Source: Streptomyces sp. NBC_01306 (GTDB lineage Bacteria; Actinomycetota; Actinomycetes; Streptomycetales; Streptomycetaceae). From it: 64,000 bases of DNA. Below, piece by piece: positions 49,831 to 57,744 of the stretch. The notes under the pieces are model-generated. The model searched no databases and was not told the origin of the DNA. It saw only the letters and a program-made list of their open reading frames with translations. Numbering within the stretch: position 1 is the first letter of the stretch; each line of letters opens with the position of its first letter. Both the position numbers and the translations under genes were made by a program. The stretch is taken from assembly GCF_026340465.1 (NCBI RefSeq), contig NZ_JAPEPC010000001.1, forward strand, positions 7,083,501-7,147,500, given 5' to 3'.

Positions 49831-50711
49831 CAGTGCTCCCTCTGCCGGATCATTGTCATCCTGTCGCCGGCGGACGTGTCCGCCGGCTCAAGTCCGTAGG
49901 CCCTGACGGCCGTTCCGCCCAGGACCGCGGCGGCTTCGTCGGGTTTCAACCCGTCCAGCACCCGGGCCGTGGCCCCGGCCACGTCCTCGTACGGCGACCA
50001 CTGGGTGCTGACCGGCCAGTCGGACCCGAACATCAGCCGGCGCGGCCCGAACACGTCGAGCAGTACCCGGGCCACGGCGTCCGGGCGCACTCCGCCCGGT
50101 TCGGCGGTGGCCCTGCCGAGTCCGGACAACTTGCACACCACGTTGGGCAGCCGGCCCAGTGGCGTCAGCTGCGCCGCCCATTCGCCGAGGCCCTCGCGCC
50201 GCACGTCGACGGCCGAGATGGCGGCGTGGTCGACGACGAACCGCACCTGCGGCAGGTCCCTGGCCGCTGCCTGTGCCTCGCGCAGGGTCCCGTGCCCCAG
50301 CAGCAGGTCCATCGTCAGGCCCCGCTCACCGAGGGCCGCGAGCGAGCGCCGCACCTGGGGCAGTCCGAGGCGGGCGCCCTCGCCCGCCCCGACCGGGTCG
50401 CGGACCCCGACCAGTGCCGAACTCCCGTCCTCCGCACGGAGTGCGTCGATCGTGTCCACAGCGGCCGGATCGGCGAGATCCGCGTGGACGACGACGCCCG
50501 CGAGCCGCGCGGACCGCGCCGCCAGGCCCAACAGCCAACGGGCCTCGTCCACCGTCCGCCCGGCCTGCACGACAACAGCCGTCACCGATCCGGCGGCCGC
50601 GGTGAGGTCGTCGAGAAGGAAGGGGCGATGCAGGTCGCCCGCGGACCGCAGCCACGCGTGGTCGTGCAGGCCGGGGTCCCACAGGTGGACGTGTGCGTCG
50701 ATGACGGTCAC
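49830..50711 (-). CDS. Amidohydrolase-2 family lactonase-like protein (COG3618)
   Basis: The product of about 293 residues is a TIM-barrel metal hydrolase of the L-fuconolactonase/PDC lactonase group. Metal motifs are H7-V-H9 in IDAHVHLW, VVDHAAIS and the C-terminal FGSDWPVS. The GTG at 50711 overlaps the stop of the aldo/keto reductase gene by GTGA. In known oxidative sugar pathways, an AKR or other dehydrogenase forms the lactone and a COG3618 enzyme opens it to the aldonate; the gene order here fits that. The sugar is not defined by sequence. It is followed by the GntR with a one-base overlap. Confidence 0.87.
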   Translation of the reverse strand: MTVIDAHVHLWDPGLHDHAWLRSAGDLHRPFLLDDLTAAAGSVTAVVVQAGRTVDEARWLLGLAARSARLAGVVVHADLADPAAVDTIDALRAEDGSSALVGVRDPVGAGEGARLGLPQVRRSLAALGERGLTMDLLLGHGTLREAQAAARDLPQVRFVVDHAAISAVDVRREGLGEWAAQLTPLGRLPNVVCKLSGLGRATAEPGGVRPDAVARVLLDVFGPRRLMFGSDWPVSTQWSPYEDVAGATARVLDGLKPDEAAAVLGGTAVRAYGLEPADTSAGDRMTMIRQREH

Positions 50712-51646
50712 GGCGTGGGCACCTCCTGCGGGAGCAGCCCCGCCGCGCGCAGCTCCGCCCACAGGCCGGCGGGAACGGTGGTCTGCGCCATGGCGAGGTT
50801 CTCCCGCACTTCATCGGCCGTCCTGGCTCCGACGACCAGAGCGGACACGGCAGGATGCCCCCACGCGAACCGCAGGGCCGCCGCCTTCATCGGCACCCCG
50901 TGACGGGCACAGATCTCCGCGATGGCCAGCGCGGCGGCAACCTGGTGCGGCTCGGCTGTCCGGTAGTCGTACCTCGCACCGGGCCGCGGATCGGCCAGCA
51001 GGCCGGAGTTGTACACCCCGCCCAGCACGACCCCGACACCGCGGGCCTCGCACGCAGGGAGCAGGCCCGTCAGAGCTTCTTGGTCGAGGAGAGTGTACCG
51101 ACCGGCCAGCAGCACGCAGTCCACGTCGGCCCGCGCGACGATCCGTTCCAGCATGGCGCTCTGGTTCATGCCCGCGCCCACCGCCGACACCACGCCCTGC
51201 TCCCGCAGTTCGACCAGGGCGCGGAAGGCCCCCGCGAGGGCCTCCTGCTCATGGTGGTCGGGGTCGTGCACATGCGCGATGTCCACCCGGTCCAGGCCGA
51301 GCCGGGTCAGGCTCTCCTCCAGGCACCGCATGGTGCCGTCATAGGAGAAGTCCGGCTCGGCGCCGTCGTCGGTGAGCAGGTATCCGACTTTGGTCGCGAC
51401 GACGACCTCGGACCTGGGCACCCCGGCCAGCGCCTGGCCGAGGCGCTGTTCGGACACGCCGTTGCCGTACCGCGGGGCGGTGTCGAACAGGCGCGTCCCG
51501 CCCGCCAGCGCGGCACGCACCGTGCCGGCGGCGTCCTGCTCCGGAACCGGTTCGTACAGGTTGCCCAGGGGTGCGCAGCCGAGGCCGAGCCTGCCGACCG
51601 TGAGTCCGGTGCGGCCCAGCACACCCGGGCCCGAGACATGGTTCAT
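50708..51646 (-). CDS. Aldo/keto reductase, aldose 1-dehydrogenase-like
   Basis: About 312 residues of the AKR family that includes L-fucose and D-threo-aldose 1-dehydrogenases. The tetrad is D55 and Y60 (FDTAPRYGNG), K86 (VATKVG) and H127 (HVHDPD). Length and the DTAPRYGNGVSE motif suit enzymes that oxidise the C1 of a sugar to a lactone. The ATG at 51646 overlaps the RraA-like stop (ATGA) and its stop overlaps the lactonase-like gene, so translation of the three is coupled. Together they suggest conversion of an imported aldose to the aldonate; L-fucose, D-galactose and related sugars are candidates. Confidence 0.87.
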   Translation of the reverse strand: MNHVSGPGVLGRTGLTVGRLGLGCAPLGNLYEPVPEQDAAGTVRAALAGGTRLFDTAPRYGNGVSEQRLGQALAGVPRSEVVVATKVGYLLTDDGAEPDFSYDGTMRCLEESLTRLGLDRVDIAHVHDPDHHEQEALAGAFRALVELREQGVVSAVGAGMNQSAMLERIVARADVDCVLLAGRYTLLDQEALTGLLPACEARGVGVVLGGVYNSGLLADPRPGARYDYRTAEPHQVAAALAIAEICARHGVPMKAAALRFAWGHPAVSALVVGARTADEVRENLAMAQTTVPAGLWAELRAAGLLPQEVPTP

Positions 51647-52431
51647 CGCTGGGACGACCGCTTCTGGTCGCGCCACTGCTCGTACTCCGCGCGCGACTCC
51701 GACGTCAGCGGGTAGTAGTGGCCGAGCCGGGCGCCCTGGTCCAGACGCATCCGGCTGAACACCTCCCACTCCTGGTGGTCCTGGGCGGTGGTGACCACCT
51801 CCGGCGCGGTCGCCTGCGGGACGACTACGGCGCCGTCGTCATCGGCGACCACGATGTCGCCGGGCAGGCACAGCACTCCGCCGGCGGCAACCGGCACGTC
51901 GTACGCCCAGGGGAACAGCTCCGACTGGGAGGCGTAGTGCGGGGTGGTGCCGGTGCACCAGATCGGCACGCCGAGCTCGCGTACCCGCGGCGCGTCCCGG
52001 ATCCGGCCGTCGACGACGATCCCGGCGCCGCCCTTGCGCTTGAAGTAGCGGACGAGCATGTCGCCGACGCAGCCGCTGAACGCCGACCCGTACGCCTGGA
52101 TGACGAGGACGTCGCCGGGCTGCACCGCCTCCAGCACCGCCCACAGGGCGGTCTGGCGTTCGACGGCCTCCTGGGCCAGGCCGCTCGCTATGTCCTCGCG
52201 CTGCGGCATGAACTGGAGCGTCAACGCCGACCCGGCGATCTTCTGCCCGGTCGCGAGGGGCTGCGGCCCCTCCATCCACGTGCGCCTGATGCCCAGGCCG
52301 TGGAGCTTCGCGCAGGCGGTGGCGCTGCTCACCTGGCCCATCTGGTCCACCAGCTCCGCATCGGCACGCCGGTATGTGTCGCCGCGCACCGGAAGGGAGA
52401 ACACCGGCTGGGCCTGCTCATCGCTCATCAT
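51643..52431 (-). CDS. RraA-like aldolase/decarboxylase (HMG aldolase family)
   Basis: The 262-residue protein has the RraA/HMG-CHA aldolase core: FSGCVGDMLVRYFKRKGG, GIVVDGRIRD (with the substrate Arg and metal Asp positions) and GDIVVADDDGAVVVP. Class II members cleave 4-hydroxy-2-keto acids or decarboxylate oxaloacetate using Mg. CAGGAG precedes the ATG, which starts one base after the stop of the helical protein gene. In this operon it may cleave a keto acid derived from the imported sugar, alongside the KDPG-type aldolase of the plus arm. Its true substrate is unknown. Confidence 0.85.
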   Translation of the reverse strand: MMSDEQAQPVFSLPVRGDTYRRADAELVDQMGQVSSATACAKLHGLGIRRTWMEGPQPLATGQKIAGSALTLQFMPQREDIASGLAQEAVERQTALWAVLEAVQPGDVLVIQAYGSAFSGCVGDMLVRYFKRKGGAGIVVDGRIRDAPRVRELGVPIWCTGTTPHYASQSELFPWAYDVPVAAGGVLCLPGDIVVADDDGAVVVPQATAPEVVTTAQDHQEWEVFSRMRLDQGARLGHYYPLTSESRAEYEQWRDQKRSSQR

Positions 52432-52432
52432 T

Positions 52433-54382
52433 CTACTTCTCCTGGTATCGGTCGAACGTCGGGTGGCTCGGGGTGAACTGACGGCGCCTCACCTGCATGG
52501 TCAGACCGAGCCGGGTCCCCGGCGGCAGGGTCACCAGCAGGTGGCTGTCGCGCACGTCCGTGCGCCGGGTACTGGTCGTGAACTCGTCGGCCCGGTAGGC
52601 GCGGTTCGGGCCGGGGTAGCCGCTGTCGAGCCGGTCCACCACGACATGGTCGATGCCGTCCTCGGCGAACGCGCCGGCCTGCACGACCACACGCCGCTCG
52701 CGCGTATGGCTCAGGTTGACCAACTGGACGCCGACCCGGGTCTCGTCGAGCTCCTCGACGAGGGCGGCGACGTCGGCCGGCAGGCCGGGACGGCCCCGGT
52801 CGGCGTCCCAGTAGCGCACCCGGGCCTGCTGGAGCCCCCCGTTGTAGGGGGTGGCGGGAGCGCCCGTGGTCAGCTGCACCAGAATCTCGGTCACCACGGG
52901 ATTGAGCCGCTGCCACCAGTGGATGTCATCGGTGCGGGCGGTGGTCGCATCCTCGCGGACGAGTGCCATCCTGCGGGCGACCTGCCCCAGCGCCATGCCG
53001 AGGGCCCGGGCCGGGTAGTCGGGGTTGCGACCGTCGAGGTAGGCGAGCCACGGCGCCTCGTGTCCGGCCTCCTCCTTGTCGCGAAAGGCGTGCACGGTCG
53101 TCCAGTCGTAGCCGCAGTCCCGCTCCACGCGGTCCAGCCGCTGCCGGTCCTGCGGATCGCCGGAGCACCACCAGATCCAGGCCGGGAAGGCGATCTGCAG
53201 CGGCTGGTGGTCGAACCAGCCGTGCAGGCCGTACCGGTAGGGCACCAGTTGCAGGTCGCTGCCGGCATCGGGCCCGAGGCGCTGGAGCCAGGTCATGGCC
53301 ATGCTGGAGTCACCGTCACGGACCGGCCCGCGCGTCGCCTCGTCCAGCACCCGGTCCAGCGGGGCGCGGGCCAGGTCGAACCACGCGTTGTCGCCGGTGA
53401 CCAGAGCGGCGTTCATGGCAGCGACGACCGCGACCGCGCCGACGCTGTGCAGACCGTGCGGCCAGGTCCAGCCGTACGGGCCGCCGTACCAGCGGCCGTC
53501 GTGCAGCTCACCGACCTCGCCGGAGGGCCCCACGTTGTCGGGGATGACGCCGCCCGCGGCGGCGGCCCGGTCCCGCCAGGCCTGCACGTAGTCGACGAGC
53601 CAGTCGCGGTACCGGTCCTCGCCCGTGTACAGCCACGCGTTGGCGATCAGCGAGGTGGACGCGAGATTCACCGCGACATCGCCGTCGCCGAGCCGCCGGT
53701 TCATCGCCTCGCCCATACGCCGCGCGTTACCGGGGTCGGCCAGATCGTCCCAGGTGTCGATCCCGGGAAGGTCCTCCAGGGGCAGGCCGTACGGCTTCAT
53801 GTTGGTCAGCTCCGCGCCGAACCCCTGCGCCCATGCGTCATCCACGCCACGGCGCGGCCCGCCGGCCCCGGTGTGCGGAGCCCGGATGATCCGCTGCGAG
53901 CCGTCGACGTTCCCGACGGGCGAGGTGGGCAGGTAGAGGTCGGCGAAGCGCAGCGCCCGCCGGCGGAACGCGTCGTCGGACGGGTCGGCCGCGCAGATCC
54001 CGTAGAACATCAGCAGCGACTCGCCCTGGTGGAACCAGTCGTACCCGCGCTCGTACTCGTCGACCAGGAACCCGGCTTCGGAAAGCTGCCGGGTGATGCC
54101 GTTCCAGTGTTTCTTGCTGGCGTCGAGCAGGTCGTCCGCCCCGCCGAGCTGGTACAGCATCGGCCAGTTGAAGAACGGTTCGTAGAAGTCGTCCGCTCCG
54201 TCACGGCCTTCCAGGACCCCGTCGAAGCGCAGCCCGCCGTCGGAGTGACAGTACCGGTCCTCGAAAACCCGCCATGCCTCGTCCAGTACCGAGAACAACT
54301 GCCTTTGCAGTACGGCCCAGGCGGGCGGTTCACCGGCCGGCACGGACGCCGTCACGCTCACCATGTGCTTGCCCACGGTCAC
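52433..54382 (-). CDS. Uncharacterised helical protein of the sugar-import operon
   Basis: I do not recognise a named family for this 649-residue protein. It looks soluble with no signal peptide. Aromatic and acidic motifs recur in an order typical of alpha/alpha barrel enzymes: DGADDFYEPFFNWPMLYQLG, YDWFHQGESLLMFYG, GPYGWTWPHGLHSVGAVA and FDHQPLQIAFPAWIWW, followed by a beta-rich C-terminal 150 residues. This resembles the layout of six-hairpin glycosidases and lyases. The GTG at 54382 overlaps the upstream permease stop (GTGA). Being cytosolic and between importer and RraA-like genes, it probably cuts an imported oligosaccharide. Confidence 0.7.
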   Translation of the reverse strand: MTVGKHMVSVTASVPAGEPPAWAVLQRQLFSVLDEAWRVFEDRYCHSDGGLRFDGVLEGRDGADDFYEPFFNWPMLYQLGGADDLLDASKKHWNGITRQLSEAGFLVDEYERGYDWFHQGESLLMFYGICAADPSDDAFRRRALRFADLYLPTSPVGNVDGSQRIIRAPHTGAGGPRRGVDDAWAQGFGAELTNMKPYGLPLEDLPGIDTWDDLADPGNARRMGEAMNRRLGDGDVAVNLASTSLIANAWLYTGEDRYRDWLVDYVQAWRDRAAAAGGVIPDNVGPSGEVGELHDGRWYGGPYGWTWPHGLHSVGAVAVVAAMNAALVTGDNAWFDLARAPLDRVLDEATRGPVRDGDSSMAMTWLQRLGPDAGSDLQLVPYRYGLHGWFDHQPLQIAFPAWIWWCSGDPQDRQRLDRVERDCGYDWTTVHAFRDKEEAGHEAPWLAYLDGRNPDYPARALGMALGQVARRMALVREDATTARTDDIHWWQRLNPVVTEILVQLTTGAPATPYNGGLQQARVRYWDADRGRPGLPADVAALVEELDETRVGVQLVNLSHTRERRVVVQAGAFAEDGIDHVVVDRLDSGYPGPNRAYRADEFTTSTRRTDVRDSHLLVTLPPGTRLGLTMQVRRRQFTPSHPTFDRYQEK

Positions 54383-55215
54383 CCCTTCGTCGCGCCGGCG
54401 GTGAGGCCACCGACGATCTTGCGCTGCATGATCACGAAGAAGACCAGTACCGGTGCGATCGCCAGCAGCAGCGTCGGATAGACCACGGACAGGTCGGTGG
54501 TGTGGAGGCCGATCGCGGAGTACACCCCGGTCATGACGGTATACAGGCCCGATGTCGGGCCCAGTACGATCTGCGGGTTCACGAAGTCCGTCCAGACCCC
54601 GATGGTGTGCAGGACGATCGCGGTGACCACGACCGGCCGCATCAGCGGGAAGATCACTTGCCAGAAGGTGCGCAGCCGGCCCGCGCCGTCGATCTGCGCC
54701 GCCTCGTCGAGCTCCCGGGGGATGGACTTGATGTAGCCCACGAACAGGAACATCGACAGCGGCAGGGTCAGCGTCGCCTCGTACAGGACGAATCCGGGGA
54801 TCGTGCCCATCAGGCCCGTGAAGCGCAGTACGTAGATCACCGGGATGACCAGGACCTGCCCGGGGATGAACAGCCCGGCCAGGAACACCAGCAGCATCCC
54901 CTTGTGCCACCGGCGGGTACCCCGCGCGATGACGTAGGCGGCCGGACCGGCCAGTGCCAGGGACAGCACGTTGACCAGGACCACGAACATCACCGTCACA
55001 CCGAACGACTTGACGATGTTGTAGTCCGGTGACGACAGTGCCGCTCGGAGATAGTCCGTGGACAGCAACCCCGGGGCGGCGGAGAACGGCCGTTGACGGA
55101 TCGCCGACTCCGGTTTGAACGCGTTGACGATCACGAGGTACAGCGGCGCCAGCATGACCAGGGCGAAGAGGCCCAGCATGACCGAGCCGACGCGGCTGCC
55201 TGCAGTGCGGTTCAC
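54379..55215 (-). CDS. ABC sugar transporter permease (MalG-like)
   Basis: The 278-residue protein has six membrane helices and the cytosolic EAA loop (EAAQIDGAG...) that contacts the ATPase. Its short N-terminus and the QRKIVGGLTAGATKG end are typical of the MalG-like subunit of carbohydrate importers. The GTG at 55215 overlaps the stop of the other permease gene and its stop overlaps the helical protein gene, so translation is coupled along the operon. No ATP-binding subunit is encoded here; in Streptomyces such importers commonly share the MsiK ATPase encoded elsewhere. Confidence 0.92.
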   Translation of the reverse strand: MNRTAGSRVGSVMLGLFALVMLAPLYLVIVNAFKPESAIRQRPFSAAPGLLSTDYLRAALSSPDYNIVKSFGVTVMFVVLVNVLSLALAGPAAYVIARGTRRWHKGMLLVFLAGLFIPGQVLVIPVIYVLRFTGLMGTIPGFVLYEATLTLPLSMFLFVGYIKSIPRELDEAAQIDGAGRLRTFWQVIFPLMRPVVVTAIVLHTIGVWTDFVNPQIVLGPTSGLYTVMTGVYSAIGLHTTDLSVVYPTLLLAIAPVLVFFVIMQRKIVGGLTAGATKG

Positions 55216-56192
55216 TGTTCCACCGCCTTCTCGCTGCGCTGGCGCAGCGCCACGATCACGACGGCGAGCACCGTGATGACGATCATGAGGACGATGCTCT
55301 GGGCCGAGGCGTAGCCGATCTTCCCGTTCAGGAACGACTCCGAAAGCACCAGGTACGCGTACGTCTGCGTGTGGCCGGCCGGACCCCCGTCGGTCATCGC
55401 CAGCACCAGGTCGTAGACCCGCAGCAGTTGGACGAGTACGAGGACCACGTTGATCGTCACGGTGGGTGCCAGCATCGGCAGCACGACCTGGCGGAACGTC
55501 TGCCAGCGTGAGGCGCCGTCGATCCGCGCCGCTTCCAGGAGCGACTCCGGGATCGTCTGCAGCCCGGCGAGGTAGAGAACCACGTTCACGCCGAACGTCG
55601 ACCAGACCACCACGAAGACGACCGCTGCGAGCGCCCACTGCGGATCGGACAGGAACGGGATCTTCGAGCGGTGTGCCGCGGTGAGGAGGGTGTTGACCGC
55701 TCCTTCGCTGCTGAGTATGGCCGACCACAGGAAGCCGATGATGACCGCGCCGAGCACATGCGGGTAGAAGAACAGGCCCCGCAGTACCGCTTTGGCGCGC
55801 CCCTCGCCGTTGAGCATGACCGCGAGGCCCAGGCCGAGGACATTGCAGGCCAGGGTGCCGACCACCGCGATGACGAGCGTGACGTACGCCGCGTTCGCCA
55901 CGCCCGGATCGTGGAACAGCTGAACGTAGTTGTCCAGGCCGAGGGACTTGTAACTGTCGGAGAAGCCGTCCCAGTCGGTGAGGCTGAGCCGTCCGGCGAC
56001 CACGACGGGGATGAGGATGAAGGCCACGACCGCAGCCAGTGCGGGGCCGACCATGAAGATGCTGGGCAGGCTGCGGGCGGCGCGTACGCGCAGCGGGCGC
56101 GGGGGAGTGTGGTGAGTGCGACGGGGGCGCTCTTGGACCGGCGGGTTGTCCGGTGGTCCAGGAGCGGTGAGCGTCACGTTACTTGGGCGCAT
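55212..56192 (-). CDS. ABC sugar transporter permease (MalF-like)
   Basis: About 326 residues with six membrane helices after a 35-residue polar, Arg/Pro-rich N-terminus. The EAA motif EAARIDGAS lies in the cytosolic loop before the last two helices. It is the MalF-like partner of the next permease. The ATG at 56192 overlaps the end of the solute-binding protein gene by 14 bases; a GTG at 56177 just after that stop is also possible. Both permeases and the binding protein form one importer. Confidence 0.9.
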   Translation of the reverse strand: MRPSNVTLTAPGPPDNPPVQERPRRTHHTPPRPLRVRAARSLPSIFMVGPALAAVVAFILIPVVVAGRLSLTDWDGFSDSYKSLGLDNYVQLFHDPGVANAAYVTLVIAVVGTLACNVLGLGLAVMLNGEGRAKAVLRGLFFYPHVLGAVIIGFLWSAILSSEGAVNTLLTAAHRSKIPFLSDPQWALAAVVFVVVWSTFGVNVVLYLAGLQTIPESLLEAARIDGASRWQTFRQVVLPMLAPTVTINVVLVLVQLLRVYDLVLAMTDGGPAGHTQTYAYLVLSESFLNGKIGYASAQSIVLMIVITVLAVVIVALRQRSEKAVEQ

Positions 56193-57438
56193 TCGCGGCC
56201 CACCACTTGTCCATGGCCCGCGCCACCTGATCGGCTGTGGTTCCCAGATACATGCTCTGGACCTGGGTGTTGAACTCATCGGGGAAGCCCGCAGGGGATG
56301 AGTTGTCGCCCAGTCCCGGGCCGATCGCGACGGTCTTGCCGCCGGCCTTGTCGAGGAGCTTCGCGATGTCGTTGGTCAGCGGGGTGGTCTTGTAGCTGTA
56401 TCCGGTACGGAAGTTGCCCTCCGCGCTCAGCGCCTTCGTGATCGCCTTCTTGTCGCTGACCAGGTACTTCACCAGGTCTATTGCCGCGTCCGCATGCCTG
56501 GAGCTCTTGAGCACCGAGTACGGCATGGCCGGGTTGGCGGCCTGCGGCGGCGTGGAGCCGTCGAACGTGGGGACCGGGAACACGCCCGTGTCGAAGCCCG
56601 GCTTCGCTCCGGCGAGCGAGGCCGTCAGCCAGTTGCCCATCACCATCGTCGCCGACTTGCCGGCCGTGAAGTTGTTGATCATGTCCTGGTACTTGATGCC
56701 GTTGGCGTCCTTGGGAACCAGGCCGTCCTTGATCCAGGACTGGTAGACGTCCAGGTACTTGGCGTAGTTGCTGCCGGCGAAGGTCACGGAGCCCTTGTTC
56801 CGCTTCGCGTACCACTGCGGCTCGGTGTTCATCACGTTCGGGTTGGCCATCATCAGGGCCTGCGCGCCGGTGGTCCACTCACCGCCGGTCTGCATCGGCG
56901 TGTATCCGGCGCCCTTCAGCTTGCGCAGCGCGGCGGTGAACTCGTCGAAGGTCTTGGGCGTCCCGGTGACACCGGCCTTGGCGAAGGCGGCCTTGTTGTA
57001 GAAGACCAGCGACTGGAGCTGGACGCCGGTACCGGCCATCCACACCTTGCCGTCGAGCTTGGACGCCTCCGCGAACGGTGCGTCCTTCACCCACTGTGCG
57101 TCGGGCAGCGGCGCCATCTGCGCGGCGAGAGCCGTGTTCTGCCCGCCGGCGAGGACGTCGGGCGGGCTGCCCGCGGCCAGTTGCTGCTTCAGCGTGTCCT
57201 CGATGCCCCTGCCGGTGGGCGCCTCGATCGTGACCTTCACCCCGGGGTGGCCGGCGACGTACCCCGCCACCAGGTCCTTGTAGAACTGCTTGGTCAGCAC
57301 CGGAGTGATGTTGACCAGCATGCGGATGTTCCTGTCGCCGCCTGCGGAGTCCGTGCCGGTCGAGCAGCCCGTGAGCAGTGCGGCGGATACGGCGATGGCA
57401 CCCAGCTTGAACAGATGCCGGCGAGAACCCGAAACCAT
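56179..57438 (-). CDS. ABC sugar transporter solute-binding lipoprotein
   Basis: The 419-residue protein has a lipoprotein signal peptide with lipobox LLTGC (C25), so it is anchored to the outer face of the membrane. The rest is a family 1 extracellular carbohydrate-binding protein, with GNWLTASLAGAKPGFDTG and the hinge-type sequence FPDEFNTQVQSMYLG. It captures an oligosaccharide or sugar for the two permeases encoded next. The ATG at 57438 follows GGAGGG four bases upstream. It is the first gene of the minus-arm operon, directly downstream of the ATCGCT heptamer repeats. Confidence 0.92.
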   Translation of the reverse strand: MVSGSRRHLFKLGAIAVSAALLTGCSTGTDSAGGDRNIRMLVNITPVLTKQFYKDLVAGYVAGHPGVKVTIEAPTGRGIEDTLKQQLAAGSPPDVLAGGQNTALAAQMAPLPDAQWVKDAPFAEASKLDGKVWMAGTGVQLQSLVFYNKAAFAKAGVTGTPKTFDEFTAALRKLKGAGYTPMQTGGEWTTGAQALMMANPNVMNTEPQWYAKRNKGSVTFAGSNYAKYLDVYQSWIKDGLVPKDANGIKYQDMINNFTAGKSATMVMGNWLTASLAGAKPGFDTGVFPVPTFDGSTPPQAANPAMPYSVLKSSRHADAAIDLVKYLVSDKKAITKALSAEGNFRTGYSYKTTPLTNDIAKLLDKAGGKTVAIGPGLGDNSSPAGFPDEFNTQVQSMYLGTTADQVARAMDKWWAANAPK

Positions 57439-57744
57439 CGAACCCTCCATCGATCGCTAATCGCTTATCGCTTATCGATAGCGACCTCACCATCGGGGAC
57501 CTGTCGGCCGGTGGTCAAGGGTCGGCAACGGCAGCGTTACCGGTTCGCAACCTGTGAGGCGCATGAACTCGGTTTCTTGCGGCGGGATTTGAAGGATCCC
57601 TTGACACTCGCCACTGCCGACCCACTACTTATCGCTCAGCGATTATCGATAGCCGGAGCATCCCGCAACGAAGGCTCGGCCGGAGGCGCTGTTCGCCCCG
57701 GACCGAGGGCCCGGTTCCAGTAGGTACCTACGAAAGGGCACTAC
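57439..57744. promoter_or_regulatory. Divergent promoter region with repeated ATCGCT operator elements
   Basis: On the SBP side, four seven-base units ATCGCTA, ATCGCTT, ATCGCTT and ATCGATA run in tandem (57453-57480), followed by AGCGA, making an inverted repeat with TCGCT. On the beta-helix side a perfect palindrome ATCGCT-C-AGCGAT (57631-57643) is followed by TTATCGATAGC, an 11-base string also present on the SBP side. A TTGACA (57601-57606) with TACTTA 19 bases later may be the plus promoter; TTGACC on the minus strand (57513-57518) may serve the operon. A shared repressor is likely. Confidence 0.65.
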
